DNA from: Taenia hydatigena
Taxonomy: Eukaryota > Platyhelminthes > Cestoda > Cyclophyllidea > Taeniidae
Direction: 5' to 3'
Length of the DNA stretch: 64,000 bases
NCBI GenBank assembly: GCA_036345935.2
Contig: JADWOT020000006.1
Coordinates: 21,817,952-21,881,951, forward strand
A program made the position numbers and the translations under genes. Below the pieces are notes generated by a model that worked only from the letters and a program-made list of their open reading frames with translations, did not search any database and was not told the DNA's origin. Shown here one piece after another: positions 13,147 to 26,271 of the stretch (the stretch's first letter is position 1; the number at the start of each line of letters is the position of its first letter).

Positions 13147-16100
13147 GTGAGGGGTTCACCTAAGCGTTAAGTGTGGGGAAAACCAGCAAAAACTTTACAA
13201 ATGTCCTCAAATTCATTATTTAAATGAATGAGTCGTCATCGACTTTTACTAGATGTCGGAAAATGTCCGACCTCACCACCGTATTCCACTCATTATGTTT
13301 TAAAGGACTAGAAAAAATATCTGCAACTTATAAGTCGACTTTGAAGTGTTGATGCTTTACTACCGATACGGATTGCATTGTTATCAAGCGGCGTAGGAGG
13401 GGAGCAGAGTGGGGAACGGAACGATCATTTTTCGTTCCCAAAGGTGGTGATGCCTGCTCAACATTGTGCATGGGTCTGCCAAGCCGTTGTCAAAAGCAAA
13501 ACCATGCAGTAGCCATAAATCGCCGACCTGTTCAGTGCTAGAGCAGAAAAGTGTCTTTTCCTTTCCTTACTTTTTTTGCTCCAAGATGTCCCCTTTAGAT
13601 TTAACGTACCACAAACTTCATCTGTTCTTTACTGCCGCTTAAGCCTGGAATATCATTGTCTCTCAACTAACCAATAGGGTTGGTCGCACCTTTAACTAGC
13701 TATAGAAGCATTTGTGTTCGAGGTTCACTCAACCGTAAACTGACTTTCAGATGTTTAGAAGTGCATTCAAACAATTCGTAAATATAAAATTTCCAGTGTT
13801 TTTAAATCGGGCATAAATTAATATCTTATGCAAATTGCATGGCCATAACCAATAAGATTATTCTGTTCATAGGCCTCAACCAATAGTCTTTAGGGGATTA
13901 CCTTCACAACTTTAATTGGCTATCCATTCCGGCTCCGAGCATTTCAATTGGCTGGAAGCTTGCAAATTTGCATTAGATGGTCTTGAACGTCGTAGATATT
14001 GAGCCATAAATAATTCCTCCTCGTTTTTACTAAGACGGTAGAACGGTAGGATGACAGTCGAGTGGCGCCTCTTTTATACCGAGACAGCAAATAGATTTAT
14101 TTTTTTTGGTTCCAAGTAATGTCTTGCAGACATTAGGAACACCGATTTGTTCGTGCAAACCTTATTTGTTGCAATAAACTGGGAGTTTGCTTTCCTTTCG
14201 GTTTACTTTGGGCAAGTCCGCATTCCACTGGTTAGGAAATGGTAGTTGGAAGGATAATTCCCAAACCCGTTTCTAATTCAGCCTGCACTTTGCAAATAAC
14301 TGATGTCCGTCAGAGAGACCACATTGACTACTCGGCACACCTGTTTTGCTCCAGGCGTATCAATTATCTTTGATTGGCGTCCCATGATTCAGGCAATGTT
14401 AAACATGCAAAACGGTTCAAGCCTGTCCATCCATCTACTTTTCAATTGCCTTCAGGCGATAACTAGAATCAATAATTTAACACCGTTCAGCTTTTATTAT
14501 TTCTATTGCTTATGATAATCTAGATTTCAGATTGGCTGCAAGGCATCAGCCCGTAGTTCCTTGGTTGGATAGTGTACCGAGGAGAAAGCGAGATCTCTCT
14601 AGATCACTGTCAAGTAAATTAAGCCATTTTGACTAACAAGTTTTGGGATGTCGGTAAAACTACCTGACCACTGACTAGGTAACCGATGAGTCATCAAGAA
14701 ATGCCTGCCCCAGAGATTAAATACTGTATTTAAAAGCCAGAGTGAATGAGAGCATCGACAGTTCAGAAATGCCGATCTGTGCTGCCAACAGCCCATCCAC
14801 ACGATATCTTTCTGTGGGTATCAGCAAGACCGTCAACTATGAACTATTTTTAGATCATTTCGGCAAAAAAACTTCTTTGAGCTTTTTAAAAATCTCTAAA
14901 AGAAATTTCACAAACATACTCACCTATTGCAATGGGCAAAGCAAAAATCCCCACAACTCTGATTGGTTCACCGGGAATTGTTTTATTTAAGGCCCTAAAA
15001 ATGGTGTTTTATGACCCAGATCACGATCATAAAAAAAGGGGAGCGAGCGCTTAGGCTTTACATCATTCTTCTTCTAATCATGCGAAGTAATGAATCAATA
15101 CCTGGGAGAAGGGGAAGGAGGAGGAGGAGGGGGGTAGGGGCGATTAAGTGTTCGCGCCTTTCATGGGAACCTGACTGTCGGGGCGAGCTCCAATCCCACA
15201 AAAAGGCTTTCATGTTCAAGAGTCGAGAAATTGCCATTCCCCTAGTTGTTTGCGCTAAAAACTAGGGAACCATACATCTTGACCAGTTCCTTCCTGATTG
15301 ACTGAGATTTGGTTAGGTCCAAGGCTGCTAAAACGGGTGTCTAGGGCTCGGTGGATATGCATCTAAATTATTACATTTTGCTCTCTTTTCTTTGAGAAAC
15401 TGTAATTGTTGAAAGGTCTAGAGGATTCGGAGGTTATGGTCCAGGTGATGAGATAGACGTTTTGTCATTGAGGTTACCGTAGCCAGCAGACAGGGGTAAG
15501 AGCGTAGCGTCTCAGACCACCCCTCGAGGTGGAACGCTGAGGCTATAGACATGACGGCAATGACGACATAGTGGAGACCGAAACCAGGTCGGTTGTCCTG
15601 CCGCATTACCAACAGACAGGTAGGAATTGTAGAGTGGGGGAAGGGAGGGGGGTATTCTCCCATATCCACTTCATTGACCAACACCACTTTGAGCACTTTG
15701 AAACACTGCCAATCTGGACTACGAGGTGAATAATGACTTCCATAAGCCACTCTGTTATGGCTCTCCATGGGCTCAGCCACCCATAGTGTTTGGTAGTGCC
15801 GCGTTCACCTCTGAGAAGGTAATAAAGTGTACTGCTTATTAAGAAGGGTCGTTGTTGGCACATCTGAGAAGGGTACGGACGAGATGCCATGACGTCTTAG
15901 GGCTGTGGAACATGAGGAGTTAGGATAGTTTGATACCAAGTAGAGGAGTGGAAAAAAAGGCCGCGGAGGATAGACAGGATGGGAGACGTGAGTTTTTTAC
16001 ACCGGTAACAGCCTTTATCAAATGCCTTAAATCCCTGCCTCTGTTATGGTCTTGCGTGCACTGACGCAGGCACAAGGTGTGGGAGATAAATGGCCGTGTC

Positions 16101-17139
16101 ATGTAACTGTTTCAATTCAAACAAACCGGAACAGTTGTCCTCCCGAGGATCATGTCCATTGGCGTGCAGTCGGTTGGTCGGGAAAAGGAAGTACCTGACA
16201 ATCTGCACACGAATTTGTCCATCGTAGGACCCCATGCGGCCTCTCCGTTGTAACCCACCCCACAAAGATGGCAACATTCAAACCTCCCCCTCCCCCCTTA
16301 CTGATCAAATAGGTCAATTAATCGTCGTTTCTGTCTCGTGGTTTACGGCCGACGTAGAAGAGGCATAATGGGTTGGTGGGAGGAGGGCGAAGCCAAAAGT
16401 GTGTCTGGTAAGCTGTCCTTTAATTGTGGCTTTCTGTCCACTTTTATGGCCTCTTAACCATTTTGGATCTCATTTACGGTCTCAGAAGTGGCCCTAAGAA
16501 ATAACTACAACCAAATCGTTTAATTCACTACAGAATAAACCAATGGACGGAGAGCTTCGATACACTAGGAATGAAAACAAGAGAATTTTGCAGTTGAAGA
16601 GATGACAAGAATGGCTAATGAGGGTGTCAGACACTTACCCGCGCTGGTCAGATTAATGACAGGCTTAAGTTAAGTGAATGTCGAATTGACACTTTGGTTG
16701 TCATCACAAAAGAGATGACACTAACAACTTGAGCGCTTAAGCATAACTTCTTACCATTTCTGCCACGATGTGGAAAAAAAACTAAACAAACATTTTGCTT
16801 TCTTTCTTCTCCGATATTCGTCTTAGGCACGCATCCAGCTCTGGGGGAGACTCCAGCGAGATGGTACTTGGACAAGGCGTCAGTAATTCTACCGCATCAC
16901 AAGTTTCCTCGGCTTTGCGAGCTCCATCAGACAAGAGGAGGAGAGATGGAGGCTTAGTTGCTATAACGATACTACTCGCAAGCACATTCTGCCATCCAAC
17001 CAACTCCCGCATTACGGTAAAAGGCGAAGAACACCCCACATGTTCTATTTATCTACTGTATCACAAAAGTGTGGAAAATGCATTATACAAAACAATTTGA
17101 AAGACTACCACAAAGCGGAACCAATACACGAGGAGAAGC
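13147..17139. other. Intergenic, no gene recognised
   Basis: Between the orphan gene and the 3' end of the zinc-finger gene I see no supported gene. A somewhat more GC-rich patch at 15418-16280 has overlapping minus-strand frames of 94 and 120 codons that lack recognisable motifs and overlap in different phases, which argues for chance or an old repeat. Confidence 0.5.
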
Positions 17140-20100
17140 TCAAAGATTCATAGTGGGATCGCCTTGAAACGTCTCCCCTACCATATGAATCATTTCAGCT
17201 TCTTGCTGATTGTCCGTGAACAGTGAGATAGGCTGAAGCTAGACAGAAGTGGAAAGGAAATTCAGAATAAATTCCAATGGAAGCAAGAGAAGAAAATCAA
17301 CCAACTTACCCAATTTTGACTATGCTCTGCAGAATAGGAATTCGAGCTGGACCAATTGAAGTCCGGGAGGCCAGCAACTTCCGCGGAGATTTCTGGATAG
17401 GTGTTGAGGTCGACAATTTCCGCCGGAGGCATTGGAAAACCGGTGTTTAGGTCAACTGGGAAGACATTATTACTGACGCTCATATCCACCTCCTGGTCAG
17501 TAGCTAGAGAGAGGAAATAGCTTATCAGTGGAGTGGACGCTACCACCGCATTGACGAAAATGAGTTTTGCTTACGAGATGCGCAATACGGGGAATCTGTA
17601 GGATAGAAATTTTCGTAGGTAGGTTGTGAATACCCGTTGGTGGGGATCGCGTAGATCTGCGGAGAAATCTGAAATATGCGGTAATGTGACCACATATAGC
17701 TACTTATATATCCAAAGTAAACAAAGAAATTGAAAAATACTTGATGGTCAACAGCGTTGTCTCCGACAGCAGGAGGCTGTGAGCAGTAAATAGGGACTAA
17801 ATTAATCAACGACGTCGGCGACACCGAAGCAGGAGGCGCACAAGGGGGTGCAGGAGCTTTCCCGATCGCACGCAATGAAGAGCACAGACGTGGAATGGGA
17901 AGTTTTGCTGGTCGACTATTTGGCGATGGCTTCGGCTGTGAGGAGAAAGATGACACTGAAAGACCCACTCGTCAACGATAGCCGCTGTGGATTTTCAGTC
18001 AGTCAAGTGATTAGGGAAAAGTTGTGGCAATTAGACTGGATGGAATGAGGCAGACTCACTTACCATGATAACAGGAAGGCTGGCCAACTTGGCATCCATC
18101 CTCTCCATTTGCTTCTTTGACAAGACCTCTAAATGGATTGAAAGTTAAGAACTGACTGATTTCAATGCAGCGAAATCTATTACATAGCATCGCAAGACCA
18201 CTCCTTCTGAAGGAAATAACCAATCAAACATGAAATCACCACCTACATTGCCCCATTAGGATCCAGTGGTTCGGTGCCTCTTGTAAAGCAAAACCTACTC
18301 AGCTAGCTTCTGTGTCTAGTCATTTCCAGCTCCTAATCTCCAATCCTGGCGTAGAGCCACCTCTCCTACCTGGTTGGATCATGCTTCGAGGGGAGAGGGT
18401 GGGTTTATGGGCTTCAAAATGTTTGACGCGACGATAAAAAAAGGCTCTTCCGGATGGGCATTACCTAACTCCCCCCCTTCTCCCGCAAATCGGCCTACTG
18501 TGGCACTGATATGCTTGTTCGAGATGCCCAAACGAAAATAAACTCTTCTAATGAGGAGAACAGATTAAAAACTAGGGAAGGAGGATGAAAAAAGGTACTC
18601 TTTGTCAAAGCCCAAATTCCACCCCAGTTTACCCGGTTCGAGGTTCACCTGCTTTTTGAGTTTGGGATGACGGTTTCGCCTGTGGCGCGTGAATGCGGTA
18701 ATACGATGGAAGGTGAGACCGCAATCCTCGCACTTGTAGATCATTCGATTATGTGTCCTGAGGTGGATCTACACCCATCGAGAGGAACAGGTGAAGGGGA
18801 GAGAAAAAAGGCAGTTAAACAACGGATAAAGGAGAGATAAAGTGAAGACAACAATGGATGACAAAAGATGATAGGTATGTTACGCTTTCTGTCCGATGGA
18901 TACACAGAAAATACCTGTTCCACTTTAACGCAGATTCAAATAGCGGTCACGATGTCTATAACCTCCAAACCCCTATGAGGTGACTCAGAATGACAAAGAA
19001 AACCCGGCCCATCCCCCCTGAATTCAGTGGCTGGTTTAACACCAAACTGACAAGTTACGAAGACGTTTTGCAATGGAAGATTTTGAAGCCAACATTGTCC
19101 ACGCAAACCATGGATGAAGCGGACGAGGTAAACGATATCTATACCACGGTCGTTGGACACTCAAGCCAGGTCATCAGAATTATGAAAATTCATCGTAAGG
19201 CAGGGTGAAATAGAAAGAAGACAAAAAAAGAATGAGAATTAACCTTGAGGGCGTGAGTAGAGGTGAAAAAGCGGTCACACTTGGGACAGGGACATCGACA
19301 GTCCGGATCGTGGATGATGCGATGTTTAAAGAGGTCGGATAGATTTGCGAAACGCTGTGTGCAACCTGTGGAAGACCAGTAGAAGACCGTAGCATCAACG
19401 AAATTGGTCATTTGTGAGGGAAAAGGATTGTAAGACAGGGGAACGTACCTTCCTCTTCGCAGGTAATGGGCAGCAATCCGTGCTCTCGGTACTGATGCAA
19501 GTGAAAAGCGTTCCTTCGAACAAACTTCTTTTTGCAAGTGCGGCAGGACAGACGTCGGAAGCCCTTTGGAAGGATCTTGATGACAAAAACACAAGAAGAT
19601 TATGCAATAAAGTGGTTTTATGTCTCTTCAGTAGGCTGATATGCCTCGGAGTGCTGTATCTACGGCAGCGATAGACCCGAGCTATCCAAGCAGGCAAAAT
19701 TCTGGTTCATTTATTTGGTTATCAAAGGTAAAGAGAAGTAAGATGCCTGCCACGGATGGACGAAGCTGCGAAGGTCTAAAATGTGCAGGCGTTCGACCAG
19801 TAACCCCAAGACCTCCCTGGTCGATACGACTCACCGTGAAATAGCCTAGAGGCCCAGGAACCCCGACCAATTCCAACAATTTACGCTCCCTCCCCATTGT
19901 GCGAATCTAGAGTGACTACAGCCTAGGTAGAGGTGACCACGAGGAGGATCAAGAGCGATATCCAGAGGAGATGGAAGGAACCATGTTGTGCATAGATGTT
20001 TGTTTTGATGTAGATACAACGACACGATGCCTCCACCCTCCAGAGGTTCGGTTGCCGCCTTGGTAGCGTGATCTTTCATCTACTGTGAATATTCCATCTA

Positions 20101-20752
20101 GCTTTTCCGTTCTTCCACACTCCTAGCTCGTAGTGCAGTTACACAGATAAATGGACGAGGCAATTTACCTAGCAGCTGCCATTTTGTCTAAGAAGACCTC
20201 CCCTCTTGCCCTTAGTCCTACCTATTTGCCAATACTGTCTCGTCGCTTCAGAGACTACACACAAAAATGGGAGAAGACCCTTCTACTTTGAAGTTAAAGG
20301 AAAGAAAAGACAGTCTTTCGCCCACTGACCCTTGCATCGGGCTCCCAAGTAGCGTCCTCTGAGTCTGCTGAGTGTAACGGCAACCGAGATTGCCTTGCCG
20401 ACTTGTCAAAGTGGATATCGGATGAAGCCGACAGACCGCCCTCTGAGGATTCTGATGCGTTTTTAGCAGCGACAGCAGCAGTGACCTTGAAAGTCGACTC
20501 TGCATCTGTAGGAGGGGAGATCATCACGGTCACCTTTTTACGCAATTTGGATGGAGTTGTAACGGTCGTCGGCGTGCTCGATGAAGAAGGTGGGTCCAGA
20601 CTCCACGTTGGCGTTGAAAGAGGATCAAGAGGTTCTTGAGTTCTCGACAACGTCTCCTTTAAATACAAAATTTTTGCCAATAGAATGATTATTTCGTTTC
20701 GCCAACAAAAGGTCTGACTAGTGAATAACATTTTTGAGCCTGAGCTATCCAT
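17140..20752 (-). CDS. C2H2 zinc-finger protein, four fingers, nine exons
   Basis: Exons, minus strand: 20752-20330, 19575-19449, 19365-19244, 18768-18649, 18126-18064, 17935-17741, 17668-17575, 17503-17310, 17238-17140 (TGA). All junctions are GT-AG and in phase, giving about 478 residues. Finger 1 is CRTCKKKFVRRNAF..H..H; finger 2 (CEEEGC....H..H) is split by intron 2; finger 3 (CPKCDRFF) is split by intron 3; finger 4 is CEDCGLTFHRITAF..H..H. The first exon is Ser/Thr/Pro-rich; the C-terminal 200 residues are rich in Pro, Ser, Asn and aromatic residues, as in activation domains. It is probably a nuclear DNA-binding regulator; I cannot name an orthologue. The first exon could instead begin near 20645 at a weak acceptor (TTTAAAG), with the true start further upstream. 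Donor 1 (GTCAGT) is weaker than the others. Confidence 0.75.
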
Positions 20753-20781
20753 AGTGAAAGCGAAAGTAGCCGAATTCGTTT

Positions 20782-20977
20782 CCTTCTATTGAAGGTTGAG
20801 AATTCAGCAAGAGCAGATAAGAGAAGCAATAAGACAGGCTTTTACCTGATTTTGGCAATTCAACGAGACCTAATGGATTATTCAATGAGGGCCGTCGAAC
20901 TGCCAAAATCAGGCTAAAAGCCCGTCTTATTGCTTCTTTTATCTGTTCTTGCTGAATTCTCAACCTTCAATAGAAGG
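20782..20977. repeat. Foldback element: 88-bp near-perfect inverted repeat
   Basis: Arms at about 20782-20869 and 20889-20977 are reverse complements with roughly nine in ten bases matching, around a loop of about 19 bases. Each arm ends in a further small palindrome (CCTTCTATTGAAGG). As RNA it would form a long hairpin. It lies just upstream of the first recognised exon of the zinc-finger gene. Confidence 0.85.
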
Positions 20978-22319
20978 TTGAGAAGGAGTAGCATCAGCTC
21001 CCATAAATGAACCTAGAGACAACTATGCACACATGTTTGAGAGGGGAAGGTATTTTTGAGACAAACTTGCTCCAAACACATCACTGTTTCTTATCTCTCA
21101 GTTGCCAACATTGTGCATCTAGTAGAATTTGGCGACAACAGGTGGTCTGGATCCGTCTCCAGAGGGGGTTTTAAACACCTTTCAGTTGAATCGAGGAGGC
21201 GGACTTCATCTGAAATTATCGTTTTGCCTTCAGAAAGCAAATGATTCCATTTCTCTCGTACGCGCATAAGGTGAAATTAACACTAGTCTGCTGGAAAGGA
21301 ATGAGTGCGTGCCCTAGATGTGAAGTGAATTAGGGGCAAACGGTCTGGAGATAACCAATGGCACATTCTTGCCGCATGTCGAGCAAAGAGCTCTTTAAAG
21401 ACCCATAAGAGGATAAACCAGTTTGTTGGCAATCTTTCGACCCCTAAAGGGTCAGTCATTTGCTTAGTCTTCACAACTCCCACCCGCCCGACGTATATGC
21501 CCAACACTAGATACAATTTCATATCAAAATCAGTCGCTTATCAACATTTACACCACTTCTGAAATAAGTATGTTCTGTTACCACGCCTTCTCCAGAAGCC
21601 AGACAACACATTTTACGAGAGGCTTCTGCAGCCTCGAGGCCAACTTCCACTGGATTAGAACTGAGATGTATTCCATGATAGCAGACAAGAAGACAAAAAA
21701 TAATCTTTCCACGTAGTTTTGTTGCTTCCATGGCAAGTAAGTCATTAAGATGTTTGATGAGAGAAGTGTGTCAACACGTCATGATGATGCTAGAGTCGAT
21801 GTTTTTGGCCACTAGGGCTCACCTTCTTCAGAGGTGATCGAGGAGCGTGGTACTGCCTAGAGATCTACTTTTCTATGAGGTACTTAAGCACGACATTTTA
21901 TGGCGGCACTCAGGTTTGACTCAAAGATGGTGTATGTGAGAAGCAATAAGAGTCTTTTCAAATGATTCCTAAGACGTCATGATAATCAATGGGACGTTTG
22001 GTTGGAGAGTTCCCAGACACAACGTCAGGGCCGTCGAAAAGCCAAAAATTTGTTTTAAGTATAGAATGCGGTTTCATTAATAGAGATTTCGAAAGTGCAA
22101 TCAAGAAACACGATGCCACTTGGGAAGGTTTCAATAAGGATTGGATATTTTGCAAAGGAATTCTAGAAATAACCCAAGAGAGGCAGAATCTGGTAGCAAT
22201 GAGTCGACCGCGAGAATACTCTCTAAAGACTGTTTCGAGAACATAAACAAGGCCCAAGCAACGTGTGCAAAGCAACAAATCGAGCTCTCTAGCTTCCTAA
22301 TGATAAGTGAATTTCATCC

Positions 22320-23060
22320 TAATTTTACCACTCCTTAAAAAGAGCGCAATGGAACGACTTTTTTGGAACAGTTTTGGCATTAATGTAACAACTGACGAGG
22401 TGTTTGGTAGAGATGACTCTGGAAACAACGTCGAGGATGTCAGAGAGTTTGAGAAATCACTAATAATAACTTATTCTCGCGATCCCACTGACCCAAAGGA
22501 ACATAAAGGGTTTGTCAATGCCGAAGGCAGATCTTAAGGCCATAAAACAGCAAAATTCAGCTCGGTTTTTGGGTTGTGAATTTTATTGCTATATAGGGAA
22601 AGAGAAGCTGATGGTGCCAAAGGCACATTAGACAGTGGCAACTGAGGAACTCACCGTAACAGCATCTCTACACGGTTGCATCAACTTTATAGAGAAAGGC
22701 GAAATGTTGGATGGAAGAGGTGGATCTGAACACCAAGTTGGCGTTGTTAGAGGGTCGACATTTCGTTGATCACGAGAATCGCCTTCCTAAAATGCAATTT
22801 TTAAAGACATGCACAAGCGCTTAAGTTGAAGCAAATCACCAGCGATGAATGGCGAATAGTTCTCTCTTTTGATATAATGACAGAAATCCGCTTCCTAATT
22901 CAGCACCATGCAGCCGAGTGGAGCGGAAACAGAAAGGGAAAGCAACGAAACGACTTTTGGGGGTTGTTTTGGAGCTCAATACAACTGATGACGTGTCAAG
23001 TGGAGAAATTTCACATGAACTCCGCGGCACGGAGAGATTTTGTTGATAACTAGGACACTT
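22320..23060 (-). pseudogene. Decayed copies of the zinc-finger first exon
   Basis: Segments at about 22335-22470, 22695-22805 and 22930-23010 resemble each other and parts of the exon at 20330-20680. The clearest (22695-22805) still reads DPLTTPTW in minus frame, against DPLSTPTW in the intact exon, and keeps a good acceptor (CATTTTAG). Stops break the frame soon after, so these are best read as degenerate tandem duplicates, or distant alternative exons. Confidence 0.4.
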
Positions 23061-24103
23061 ACTTCAAGAGAATGTCTTAAGGCAATCAAAAGGCAAGGGT
23101 TCTTGACAGTTTTAATGCTTGCGAGTACTCGCATTAAAAAACACATGTTTCGAAGAAGACCCACGCAAAAAAGGATATGACCGCCATCTTGGTTCCAGAT
23201 GGTGAATTCATCTCTCTAATAGCCCTGAAAAATACTCTGAATCGCCCAACTACACAAGTCATCAGCGTAAAAAAATAAGAGCTACGCAAAGCTAAGTCGC
23301 ACAAGTCGCTACAATAAAATGCTTATTTGACAACCTGGACCCATTTCATCCGACGGAACAAAAAAATCAAAAATAAATACGCAAAATCAGGGGTTAAAAA
23401 TATGCCAATCAATCTATGTCTCAAAGTGTCTAGATCCCACCCTATATGCATTGACGAATTCATCACATGAAATGTCCACCATTTTTAAGGCATGCAATAA
23501 TGACAATGAAGTGTCATTTCGAAAGCCTCGCAGAAACCCCCAAAAATTGTGCATACTTTAATCGAATTAAGGAAGGCTAAATGCTTCAACATATCCTAAA
23601 AACTGCATAATATCACGAAGCAAATTAGATGTGCAGGTTTTCAGTGGTCTAACCATGTAGGTTTTTAAGGATCGCATAATAAAAATCTGAGATAACTCAG
23701 TTAAGGCCCGACGGTCGTTATGTAGCAATGACAATGTAGAGCAGTTCTGATAAATTGCTAGCAACGGTTAACAGCAATAGAGGATCATTATGCAACCAAC
23801 GGGGCAAATTAAATATAAACTCGAAACAAACCGAATTCATGAACACATGTATTCAAAATGTGCAATAGCACAGAGAACAATATAAACAATCCCAAAAGGT
23901 AGTTATTTACAAAGTTCAGGCTTATTAATAAAAGCTCAACACACTTAGAGATTGATATTTATGCATGAGCAAGTTGATATATTGATTCGAAGTCCATTTG
24001 GAGCCTATTAAATATTAACGCGAACCCGTTTACCACAGGCTGAAGCATATTTAAAGAGAAAAATAATTAACATACTGTGCTGTACCCAAAGGCAAAAGCT
24101 ACG
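23061..24103. other. AT-rich spacer, nothing recognised
   Basis: Low GC, no frame over 70 codons with sensible content, no repeats that I can match elsewhere in the window. Confidence 0.5.
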
Positions 24104-24287
24104 TGTAGTACTGCGTTGGTTGGAACTACCGACTTCGGTCAAAGGCAGTGGTGGCCGTATTGCCCTAGCTGCGTGAGCTGGCCTCCAGGCCATGCCAGCA
24201 GCTTATTTCCCTCTGTCCGGTGAATATATATATTCTACTCTAGCATTTTGCCTTCTTTTGCCTTCGAGGGAGCCTCGGGATGCTACA
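24104..24287 (+). repeat. Solo LTR of the TRIM-like family
   Basis: 184 bp, TGTAGTAC start and TGCTACA end, similar along its length to the LTR at 8234-8420 in opposite orientation. No primer-binding site follows, so it is a solo LTR. Flanking five-mers CTACG and CTATG differ by one base and could be a target-site duplication. Confidence 0.75.
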
Positions 24288-24481
24288 CTATGTCACATAC
24301 ATATAAGTCTAGAGTTTGGATACACGGCACCTTAATGGAACTGCTAAAAATCTTAAGTTATTTCCTGTGATGCACTAAGGCTTACTCTAGGCGAAAGGGA
24401 ACTCAATTCTGAAACGAAACATGCACAGCCGGTTCTACTAGCATGACCTAGAAGCTAGGTCAATCTGCGCAGGTGCAATGG

Positions 24482-24649
24482 TGTAGCGCTGCAATACTTC
24501 GGTTACGGTCGCATCAGTAGGCATATTGCCCTAACCGGGTGGGCTGGCTCTCGGGCCATGCCAGCAGTTCCGATTCATTTGTTTACTATATATGTATTCT
24601 GCCCTGGTATTATGCCTTCTTTTGTCTTTACAGAAGTCTTGGGACGCTA
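24482..24649 (+). repeat. Solo LTR, more diverged copy
   Basis: Shares the blocks ATTGCCCTAA, GGCCATGCCAGCAG and TATGCCTTCTTTTG with the other LTR copies; begins TGTAGCG and ends near GACGCTAA. Confidence 0.65.
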
Positions 24650-25198
24650 AAAGCGTACCGTGGATGCCCTGATGACGAAAGAATACATGATAATATGGCA
24701 GAACATATGTATTTGGCTAACGGAAGGGCTCCCAGATAACAGCATGGCCCAGGCTCCAGTTTTTTTGGCGAAGGCAAAATTGTCAGCCAAGTGAATGTAA
24801 CCAAACAACAACAGGCGCATTACAGGAGTGCATACCTGATAACTAAGCAAATAACTAAGTAATTGTGCATTCAGCAAATTAAGCCCTTATCCTCTAATGA
24901 AATTTTCAAGTGCTAAACAATTGTTGAATCCATTCAAATTTGTAAAAAGTAATCTTTTGAAGCGTACATACTTGCTTCTTGACAAAAGTCTGTTAGTAAA
25001 TTGAAAGTCCACTAAATGATTTTGCTCTTTAAATTATTATCACGATTTCATACATATACAGTATATTTGGCACTATTTAATGAATCGAATTCAAGTCAGG
25101 TTTTAAGAATTCATCCATCTCTCAATTTTTAGGATGGCTGATTAATCAAACCAATCGGCCGATTTTAATTGTGGGGTTTTATTTTAGTAAGCTACAGT

Positions 25199-25377
25199 TG
25201 TAATACTTTGTTTGCTGGCACTGCCGGTTTCGGTTTGGGTCACAGAGATGGCCATACTGCCCTAGCCGCGCAGGTTGGCCTCTGGACCATGTCAGCAGCG
25301 CATTTTCCTTCGGTTGAATATACGTATTCTACTCTATTTGCCTTCTTTTGCCCTCAAGGGAGTCTCGAGACGCTACA
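25199..25377 (+). repeat. Solo LTR of the TRIM-like family
   Basis: About 179 bp starting TGTAATACTTTG and ending ACGCTACA, with the same internal blocks as the other copies. No internal region follows. Confidence 0.7.
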
Positions 25378-25800
25378 ACAGTGATTCAGAATTTTTAGTG
25401 GGGCAAATGCTTGAACGGCTGTGTCCCAAGTGGAGGTCTGTTACTTAAATAAATATTTTTTCGCTATTTCATTTGTATATTTGTCATTTTGATAGGCTGA
25501 GTCTCTAGCTGCACACCACGTGATGCTCTTTGTTTAAATTTCTCAACCCTTTTTTGGTTTCAGGGCCTAGTTGTTACGGCGTGGTAGGTGCGCGTGGTGC
25601 CCTTTATGCTTCTGTCGCTGTCGTCGTATCGGACCTCCCTTCCCCTCCGTAACTCGTTGCGCCATGCTACACTCGAGCACCGCATTAGTTGATTATTTTC
25701 CCACTCCTATTGTTCTGTTGAGTGGACATTTATTGACATCTGTTTAAAGCCTGACAAGTCACGGTACTTCGGTCCCGATTCGTTGCAACTATCCTGGTCC

Positions 25801-26173
25801 GTAAGTCGAAGTACTTGTGTGATGACTAGTAATCGCCCCAGGCATAAAGTTGTGTTGAATGATTCCGTCTGAACCGTGCTTCACTGTTGCGTTTTCAATT
25901 ATTAGTGAGTTGGAGAGGCTAGTTTGAGATCGGACCCCCCCCGTCTGTCGTGAGTTTTCCGCACTCCCTCCATTGCCTCCGGTCATGTCGAATCATTACT
26001 TCCAAAACGGCTTTTCCATCGTCTCGATTTTCAGGCGGAGCCTTTCATGAGCCAACGTTCCATCTCTAATTCGTAAGTTACTCCTATGATGATCTGTTAT
26101 CGCCCCAGTCATAAAGTAATGTTGAATGATACTTTCTGAAGCACATTCACCAACGTCTTGTTTTTAATTTTAG
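25801..26173 (+). repeat. Duplicated intron-like segment
   Basis: 25801-25905 and 26073-26173 are homologous (shared ATCGCCCCAG.CATAAAGT and TTGAATGAT blocks). Both begin GTAAGT and end in TTAG after a pyrimidine/T-rich tract, as real introns do (105 and 101 bases). The pieces between would be short exons, one of about 38 bases (26035-26072). No open protein could be assembled, so whether this is a transcribed gene, a relic or a repeat is open. Confidence 0.4.
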
Positions 26174-26256
26174 GCTTACTTGATTTGGCCACTTACAAGG
26201 GAGTTCGAGTTTGCGATTTTCACTAAGCTTGTGAAGTGGAACTCATTTTAATAAAA

Positions 26257-26262
26257 TTTATT
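26257..26262 (-). terminator. Polyadenylation signal of CCDC146
   Basis: AATAAA on the minus strand, only 9 bases beyond the TAA stop codon at 26274-26272, implying a very short 3' UTR. Confidence 0.7.
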
Positions 26263-26271
26263 GTCAACCAT

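Noticed and set aside
15418..15890. Minus-strand frames of 120 and 94 codons
   Set aside because: They overlap in different phases with no recognisable domain; no reverse-transcriptase or transposase motif could be found.
19620..19700. Possible extra zinc finger (YRCRRYSTPRH...) upstream of finger 1
   Set aside because: The second cysteine is Tyr, spacing to the histidine is one short, and no donor links it to the acceptor at 19576.
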